Source: Bromus sterilis
Lineage: Eukaryota; Streptophyta; Magnoliopsida; Poales; Poaceae
Assembly: GCA_950022295.1 (NCBI GenBank)
Contig: OX465598.1
Coordinates: 94,650,001-94,714,000 of the forward strand
Direction: 5' to 3'
Length of the DNA: 64,000 nucleotides
Below the pieces are notes generated by a model that had not been told where the DNA came from, made no database searches, and saw only the letters and a program-made list of their open reading frames with translations. The position numbers and the translations under genes are program-made. Shown here in pieces: positions 57,790 to 64,000 of the stretch (its first letter is position 1; each line of letters begins with the position of its first letter).

Positions 57790-58098
57790 TTAGGCGGATC
57801 CCGGCGGAGGGCCTAGACCCGTGTGGTTATGGGGATCAATGTTTTTCTCTTTCCCACTAGGCATTTGCTTGTAGTCTGTACTCAGACATGTATCTTCCGC
57901 TGTTGTATTGTATTTGAGGAAGTTGTATGCCAATTGTATGAAATGTTGTATCCTTGTATCTGTAATGTTGTGATATCATGTTGGAAATCCGGGGCATATG
58001 AATTTGCCATATGTCGCGGTGGGACCGATATGTGCTTCGTCCCCGGATCTGGGTGGAAACACCTAGATCTGGAACAGTACCGCATATCGGGCCTTACA

Positions 58099-59611
58099 GG
58101 AAGTGTCAACTTTCAATACTTACATTAGTCCGAAGAACTCATGCACTTATTATCAGTAACTCTCAATCTAATAAGGAGGTTCACAAAGAGACAAGTACCC
58201 CGAGGAGGAGTGCATGGGGGTTATGTTATCCTTGCGCATCCACGACTCATGGTACGTGAGTGTACTCTAATATTCGATCCCTCCAAAGATTAGTGATCCA
58301 TCTAGTAGCTAGAGTTCTCAACTAGTTTGGTAGGTTCTGAAAATACACACGGATTGCCGAAAATACGACACCTATCACTAATAGGCTAGAGCTCTTGACA
58401 CCAAAAGTTCAAACATTACTCACATCAATACCTCAAAACTATTGCAAGTTACTACTAGAATTAAATAGCAACCTCAATTACATACTTTCAAGACAAGACA
58501 CAACTCAGTGCAACAACCAACTCTCTTTAACAAGATAAACATAAAAACTAAAAAGAGTTCCACCAACAAGCTAAATAAAAGCCAAGGATCTTGCTAAAGA
58601 CAAACTAAGACTAAAACTAAACATGGCAGCAGCTACGAAAAGATAAAGAACACACAACATCAAAGATAAGCAGGAAAAATCCTATGATGTGTTCTAGATT
58701 TTGAAAGTGGAGCGTGTTTCTCTCCCACACAAAGTAAGACGGGATCTAACTTGTTATGAACAGCAAGAAAAGCTAAAGAAAACTAAAAATAAAACCTAAG
58801 AGCGAGACGCTCCAAGCATAGCACATAACGCATGAAGTGATAAAAATATAGTGAGACGAAGGACGAACTGATGATTGTTGATGGAGAAGGGGATGCACGG
58901 GGCATCCACAAGCTTAGACGCTTGTGTCTCCTTGAATATTTATTGGGGATGCATGGGGGCATCCCCAAGCTTGAGCGCTTGACACTCCTGGATCTTCTTT
59001 CATCATCTTCCATCGCACACTTGAAAACTCCCTTCATACATAACTCATCATAAGGTGATTAGAGAGGTTAGTACCCTTAATAAAATAATTTTTACCCACT
59101 GGATATAAAGATATTCTTTAAGAGCTACTGTTTCTCAAGAGTGCCAAAAAGTTTTTGAAAAGAAAAAGCAAGCTTAAGGTTTGAAAAAGTTAGGAGAGAC
59201 AAAACGTGGCAGAATCTGTGAAAAACAGAACATCAGGTAGTAAAGAATTTTTTAGGAATACTTGTGCAACTCAAATAAAAAAACTCAGAACATACGGAAG
59301 TTTCGTAATTGTATAGAGCACGCTGTGTAAAAATTTAAGCTCAAAAAGATGAACTGGGATTTTTCTGGAATTTTTCTAGTCACGAGGACAGAATCTGTTT
59401 TCTGGACAGCATGTCACAACTTTTACTTCCCTTGCCGTAAGAGGCTATATCTTGGAACAAAGCTGAAAAATAAAGATACAATGATGTTTCTACTATAGTA
59501 ACAAACATCAAGACACAACAAAAAGCAAAAATAAACCTAAATTCGTTGCGGGCTGCCTCCCGAAAGCGCTTTCTTTTATGCCTTTCAGCTAGGCATGATG
59601 CAAAAGGAGAA
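58099..59611 (-). other. Non-coding interior of B1 after gag-protease, with tandem hairpins
   Basis: Matches B2 segments 29640-30850 and 44502-44850 in inverted order. Where autonomous elements carry RT and integrase there is nothing recognisable. Hairpins at 58889-58909 (damaged) and 58945-58966 (intact) match those of B2. Confidence 0.78.
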
Positions 59612-61645
59612 TCAAGTTTTTTCAAGAGAAAGAGAATAACTAGCCCGAGTAACGGACTCAAAAGGTAACTTGATTTTCTTTCTGGGGAAGTGTTCCATCC
59701 CTTTCTTGAGAGGGAATTGGAATTTTATATTCCCCTCTTTCATGTCAATAACCGCACCAACGGTGCGAAGAAAAGGACGTCCCAAAATAATTGGACACAA
59801 AGGTTCACACTCTATATCCATAACAATAAAATCAACGGGAACATAGTTGTCATTGACAATGATAAGAACATCGTCGATCTTCCCCAAAGGTTTCTTTACG
59901 GAAGAATCAACAAGACGAACACCAAAAGAACAAGGCTCAAAGGGCTTCAATTCAAACATATCATATATTCTTTTGGGCATAACGGAGGTACTAGCTCCAA
60001 CATCACATAAAGCATAGCAAGAGTTATTTAATTTAATTTTGATCATAGGGTCCCAACCATCATCTAGCTTCCTAGGTATGGAGGCTTCTACTCTAAGCTT
60101 CTCCTCCCTAGCTTTGATGAGAGCATTTGTGATATGCTCCGTGAAGGCAAGATTAAGTGTGCTAGTGTGGGGGTCTCTAGACATTTTGTGTAGCAAGCTA
60201 ATAACTTCTGAGAGGGTGCAACTATAAAAATTAATATCACTACTATCAAAGTTGGTAGTAGTGTCGTCTAGGCTAACTTGTTTGAAACCATCTATGTTCA
60301 TAGGAGTTTGTTGATCTTTGGTTGGGGTATTAGAATCACCATTAATAGGTCCAATGGGACTAGGAGTGCATTGGGTGCTAATAGTTTGGGTGTCCTCAAC
60401 AATTTGGATAGTGGCAACTGTGTGGTGTGTAGGAAGGCTCTTAATTCTATCCTCTTCCTCTTTTTCTCTAGCCCACCTTTCTTTAAGTTTAGCCATCATC
60501 CTAATATTTTCATTAATTTGTAATTGGATAGCATTAATAGGAGTGGCCTTATTCTCCTCAAGGGGAGAGGTCCTAATTTTAAGCATCTCAATATCAAGGG
60601 CTAAGATTTCTACCTTCAAAGAGAGATTATCTAATTTAGCTAATTTCTCCTCTACATTTTTGTTGAAGGCTTTCTGGGTAGTGATAAAATCTCTAAGCAT
60701 GCTTTCCAATTCAGAAGAGGGGTTTTTGTTGCTAGGGTAGGTATTGTTGTTCCCATAGTTGGATGGAAACGGTCTAGGATTGCTAGAAAAATTACCCCTA
60801 TAAGCATTGTTGTTGAAGTTGTTTCTAGCAATAAAGTTCACATCTACTTGTTCTTGGGCAACCAAAGAATTTAAAGGGACACCAGGAGGATCAATAGAGG
60901 GTTGCTTGGTAAGTAGAGACATAATTAAGTCAACTTTTTCATTGAGGGAGGTAACTTCCTCGACAGAGTTTACCTTCCTACCTGTTGGAGCGCGTTCGGT
61001 GTGCCATTGGGAATAATTGGTCATCATCTCATCGTGAAGCTTCGTGGCAGCACCAAGTGTAGTTGACATAAAGGTTCCTCCCGCGGCCGAATCTAACAGG
61101 TTCCGCGAGGTAAAGTTCAAGCCTGCATAAAAAGTCTGGATAACCATCCAGGTAGTCAAACCATGTGTAGGGCATTTCTTCACAAGAGATTTCATTCATT
61201 CCCAAGCTTGGGCAACGTGTTCATTATCCAATTGCTTAAAATTCATAATGTTACTCCTTAATTGGATAATTTTAGCAGGTGGGTAGTACTTCCCTATAAA
61301 AGCATCTTTGCACTTATCCCAAGAATCTATGCTATTCCTAGGCAAAGATTGAAACCAGATTTTAGCTTCTCCCCTTAAAGAGAAAGGAAAGAGCTTGAGC
61401 TTAACAATATCACCTTCTACTTCTTTATACTTTCACATATCACATAATTCAACAAAATTGTTCAAGTGTAAAGCAGCATCATCTCCAGCACCAGAGAATT
61501 GATCTCTCATAACAAGGTTTAGCAAGGCAGGTTTAATTTCATAAGAGGTAGCTGAAATGGCAGGTGTGGAAATGGGGGTGCAGATAAAGTCTTGGTTGTT
61601 GTGACTAGTGAAGTCACATAACTTGATGTTTTCAGTGGAACCCAT
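59612..61645 (-). pseudogene. Athila-type gag-protease of B1, two in-frame stops
   Basis: Starts at ATG 61645 (MGSTENIKLCDF). The Gag core shows LLNLVMRDQFSGAGDDAALH, GEAKIWFQSLPRNSI and TFYAGLNFTSRNLLDSAAGG. A spacer rich in Asn and Lys follows, then a retropepsin domain with DVGAS near 60008 and the ILGRPFLRTVGAVID flap-to-C-terminal segment typical of Athila proteases. TGA stops interrupt it at 61432-61430 and 61198-61196; from 61195 the frame is open for 527 codons to its natural end. No zinc knuckle is evident and no RT follows. Element movement would need enzymes from another element. Confidence 0.88.
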
Positions 61646-61780
61646 AGTAGCAGCAAGTGTGGCAGATTTTTTTTTGATTTTTGATATAAGACACAAAGAT
61701 AAAAACTGAAAGGTAAACTAACAAGACTAAAAAACAAAGGTAAAGGGTAGTGTGCAACTCCCCTATCTTGGCACTCGGAG
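61646..61780 (-). other. Short leader of B1
   Basis: About 135 bp between the primer site and the gag ATG, with a T-run (minus: A-run) at 61667-61676. No gene. Confidence 0.7.
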
Positions 61781-61798
61781 TCCCCGGCAACGGCGCCA
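61781..61798 (-). other. Primer binding site of B1 (Athila type)
   Basis: TGGCGCCGTTGCCGGGGA on the minus strand, ten bases after the LTR end. Identical to the B2 site. Confidence 0.85.
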
Positions 61799-61808
61799 GA
61801 AATTTGCT

Positions 61809-63174
61809 TGGTGGCGCGAGAGTTTTCTCGCCCTCCGTTGGTGAGCCCCAAGTGGAAGGCGTGATGTAGCACATCAGCAAATTTCTCTCAGTAAAGATAC
61901 CAAGGTTTGTCTCCAGTAGGACTCCAGAGATGATAAGTAGGTGTCAGCGGTGCAACTGACGCGGACCTGCACACAGACACAAATAACTTTGTTCCCAACG
62001 AAGTTCAGAGAGGTTGTCAATCTCTCCGGTCTTGTTGTTCACAAAGGATCAAACACAAGGGATAATGATAGCAACTAAAATTAAAAAGCAGAAAAGTAAA
62101 TGAGCATGGAAACAATAATGAGGATATGGACCGGGATACGTGATGTTCACTAGTGATGTCTCTCTCCAAAAAGACGATAAAACTGCTATGTGAGGTAAAC
62201 AAATTACAGAAGGGCAATTGACAGGATTATGAACGCACCTCAATGCTAACTATGCTACAAAAGAAGGAAGAGGCTCAAAAGCACGGGCAGTACGCCAAAA
62301 TAAGTAGACCGAAATCCAACTTCATCTACTACTAATCATCCACCTTGAGATATCTATCCAGAACATCTCGCTGGTATTAAGTTGCGAGCCCCACCCAAAG
62401 TGTAAACCCAAAGCAACAGACAATTGCATTAAAAAGAACTTTGCGTAAAGTAAACTATCCTGGCAACCGCGGTTACAAGCACCGTTGTTTTACCCCTTGT
62501 GGCAACAACGCATCCCCTACACTCATGTTTCTGTCACTCAAGCGTGTCATCGGGGGGCATGAACCCACAATCGAGCAAAACGTTCCCTCTTGGGGTTACT
62601 ACCTACTACTTGGCCAAAGCAATAAACAGCAACGGAGAACATGCAAGAATTACTTAGGAACAAAAATATAAGAGATAAAAACTAAATATATTACTCAATC
62701 ACAATCTGAACATAATCTCATAATCCATCAGATCCCATCAAACTCAGCATAGCAACAGCAGAAAGATTTAAAAAGTGCCTCGATCATGTAGGGCAGCTCA
62801 CGAGGTCTAAACCATGAAGAACAAAGAGGGGAGGAGAACATCACATAGCTACTGATCACGGACCCATGGTCCAAGGAAAAATACTCACGAGACATCCGGG
62901 AAGCATCCATGATGGAGAGGAGACTCCCGGAGGTCGGCCCTCCCTCCGGCAAGGTGCCGGGAAGAGGTCTTCTGGTGCTCCCGATCTCGGAGGCGCGGCG
63001 GCGGAGGAACAAAGGAGAGATCGCGAAAAAGGGTTCTGTCTTCGGAAGTTTCCCGTGACGGAGAATATATAGGCGAAGGGGGGCAGCCAGGGGGGCCACC
63101 AGGGGTCCAGGCGCCCCCCCTGGCGCGGCCAAGCCCTAGGGCGCGCCACCAGGGCACCTGGGGCCCTGGTGGTG
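61809..63174 (-). mobile_element. 5' LTR of B1, right part missing
   Basis: Matches 53340-54650. It is interrupted at 63174 within the GC-rich segment by a copia-type LTR. The GTGAGTAG donor-like site is GTGAGTAT here (62888-62881). Confidence 0.9.
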
Positions 63175-64000
63175 TGTTGGGGTTCGGGGCAGAAAACACA
63201 AATTTTTCATAACCTACGAGACCCATACCCAAGACCTATGCTATGGCGATGCAAGTAACGGACAGAAATAGATCACATACCAGTATGTACTCCGTTAAGC
63301 GGGAAACGTTCCCGCATGAACGTGGTTGGTGTAGTCGTACCGGCAATCCCCGATGCCGCGCAGATCCACGATGACTCCTGTAGCCACCCGATCCTTGTGG
63401 ACCGATGACGGGATTACGTCCCCGTCGGAACGTTGCTGATGAAGACCTCGCGATACGACCACGACGATGAAGTAGCAACACAAGTGTAGTGCCTCGAGGG
63501 ATTATACACATACAGTATACCCGACGTCCCTCCGGTCTCCGAACCAGTAGAGCAGCGGAAAGAAGATGGATTCGGATCCCGATTCTAGCAGCACGACGGC
63601 GTGCGTATAGTGGAGAAATCCCCAACCAAGTGTAGACTCCAAACAAGGGGCGTCCACTCGAGGAAGGAGAAAGGAGGGAGAGAGAGATGAGAACTTATCT
63701 CAAAAATATGATGATTAAAAGGGCACCTCTACCCCTCCTTATATAGGCCAAGGAGGGGTGTCACCCCCCTCCACTTCCGGGGTGGGACTAATCCCAAGGG
63801 AGGGGGGTGGCGCACCAAATAAAGGGGGTGGGCCCCTCTATGGCGCCATGGCCCATGGGGGAGGACTCCCTCTCCCCCTAATGGGCCCTATGAGGCCCAT
63901 ATGCCTTTTAATTCATTTTTAATTATATTTTAATATTTAATTCAGATAATTAAATAATAAAACATTTATTAAACATTATTAAATATATTTTGAACCTTTC
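63175..64000 (-). mobile_element. Copia-type LTR, truncated by the window end
   Basis: Begins TGTTGGGGTTCGGGGCAGAA, related to but clearly diverged from the LTR at 11177 (TGTTGGGGTTCGCAGCAGAA). Both share the order: AACGTTCCCGC segment, GC-rich segment, TATATA (63740-63746 region), and GGGCCCATGGCG-type region. By analogy it is the 3' end of a minus-strand LTR. TGGTG (63170-63174) is the candidate target duplication; the other side is outside the window. Confidence 0.8.

Larger units (their letters stand above)
55145..58098 (+). mobile_element. 5'-truncated LTR of a third chromovirus-like family
   Basis: About 2.95 kb ending GGGCCTTACA at 58098, an LTR-like terminus. Its 3' half contains the conserved block (57273-57320), the stem-loop (57420-57443), an exon-2-like end with GC-type donor (56435) and an exon-3-like segment (57728-57789), as in families A and C. 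After the last stop it shares TAGTT.GG.GGATCCC with element C. The left end has no TG start and no matching target duplication, and about 1.1 kb of host B1 sequence is missing there. It was therefore inserted and then trimmed by a deletion. A (CTT)5 run lies at 57411-57425. Confidence 0.75.
53340..64000 (-). mobile_element. Family B element B1 (Athila-like, gag-PR only), runs off the window
   Basis: A minus-strand element with 3' LTR 53340-54915, polypurine tract 54916-54929, gag-protease 61645-59612, primer site 61798-61781 and 5' LTR from 61809. The left target sequence is CCCTC (53335-53339); the right one is not in the window. It contains a foreign truncated LTR (55145-58098) and is cut by a copia-type LTR at 63175. 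No RT or integrase is present. Confidence 0.9.

Noticed and set aside
1..64000. Host protein genes, tRNA or rRNA genes, CRISPR arrays, bacterial systems
   Set aside because: Every stretch is assigned to an LTR element by repeats, target duplications or retroelement motifs. tRNA-like strings are primer binding sites only. Repeats are LTRs, not spaced arrays.

Overview
This window reads as intergenic DNA from a large grass genome, most likely Triticeae (wheat, barley, Aegilops or a relative). The whole 64 kb can be assigned to LTR retrotransposons inserted into one another. I found no host gene, no tRNA or rRNA gene and nothing prokaryotic. The organism call is inference from long (1.6-4.3 kb) LTRs, the TGATACGTCC-type and TGTTGG...CCAACA LTR ends, the tRNA-Met and Athila-type primer sites, and the nested layout.

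Layout, oldest to youngest. (1) The base layer is a plus-strand Ty3/gypsy chromovirus, here called A+ (family A, LTR TGTCAGAACC...CCCGACA, about 3.7 kb). It holds a 5' LTR cut by the window start (1-3196), a gag-less decayed pol (3861-6693) and a 3' LTR (6739-9898, continuing at 52872-53339). (2) A second copy of family A, here A-, sits inverted in that 3' LTR at 9899-52871 with target duplication GGATC. Its gag (47798-48632) and pol (23576-27222) form one reading frame split by a later insertion. (3) A- carries three insertions: a non-autonomous copia element (11177-19505, minus, TSD CAACC), a solo LTR of family B (20205-21846, plus, TSD GGTTC), and a family B element, B2 (27223-47792, plus, TSD ATGGC). 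(4) B2 is itself interrupted by a third gypsy element, C (30853-44496, plus, TSD TAGTA), the best preserved copy, with a full gag-pol frame broken only by three TAG codons. (5) A second family B element, B1 (minus, from 53340 past the window end), also entered the base 3' LTR. It carries gag-protease only, contains a 5'-truncated LTR of a third chromovirus-like family (55145-58098), and is cut by a copia-type LTR at 63175-64000.

Families A and C are chromodomain-ended chromoviruses (Tekay-like). Family B has an Athila-type primer site and an Athila-type gag-protease but no reverse transcriptase or integrase, so it must depend on other elements. The copia element has gag only and is likewise non-autonomous.

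The most interesting signal is inside the long LTRs of families A and C. Downstream of an LTR TATA box there is a gene-like unit: a GC-rich first exon with a Pro/Ser/Arg- or Ala/Pro/Arg-rich open frame ending at a GTGAGC donor, a short exon ending at a GC-type donor (AG|GCAAG), and a last exon encoding an acidic tail and stop. Reading phase is maintained through both introns in C and in the A- 5' LTR, giving predicted products of 172 and 173 residues. The last two exons are also recognisable in the third LTR at 55145-58098. The second intron always contains a conserved ~50 bp block and, 75-100 bp later, an 8-bp stem-loop with compensatory changes between families. I know of no description of this, but I could not search.
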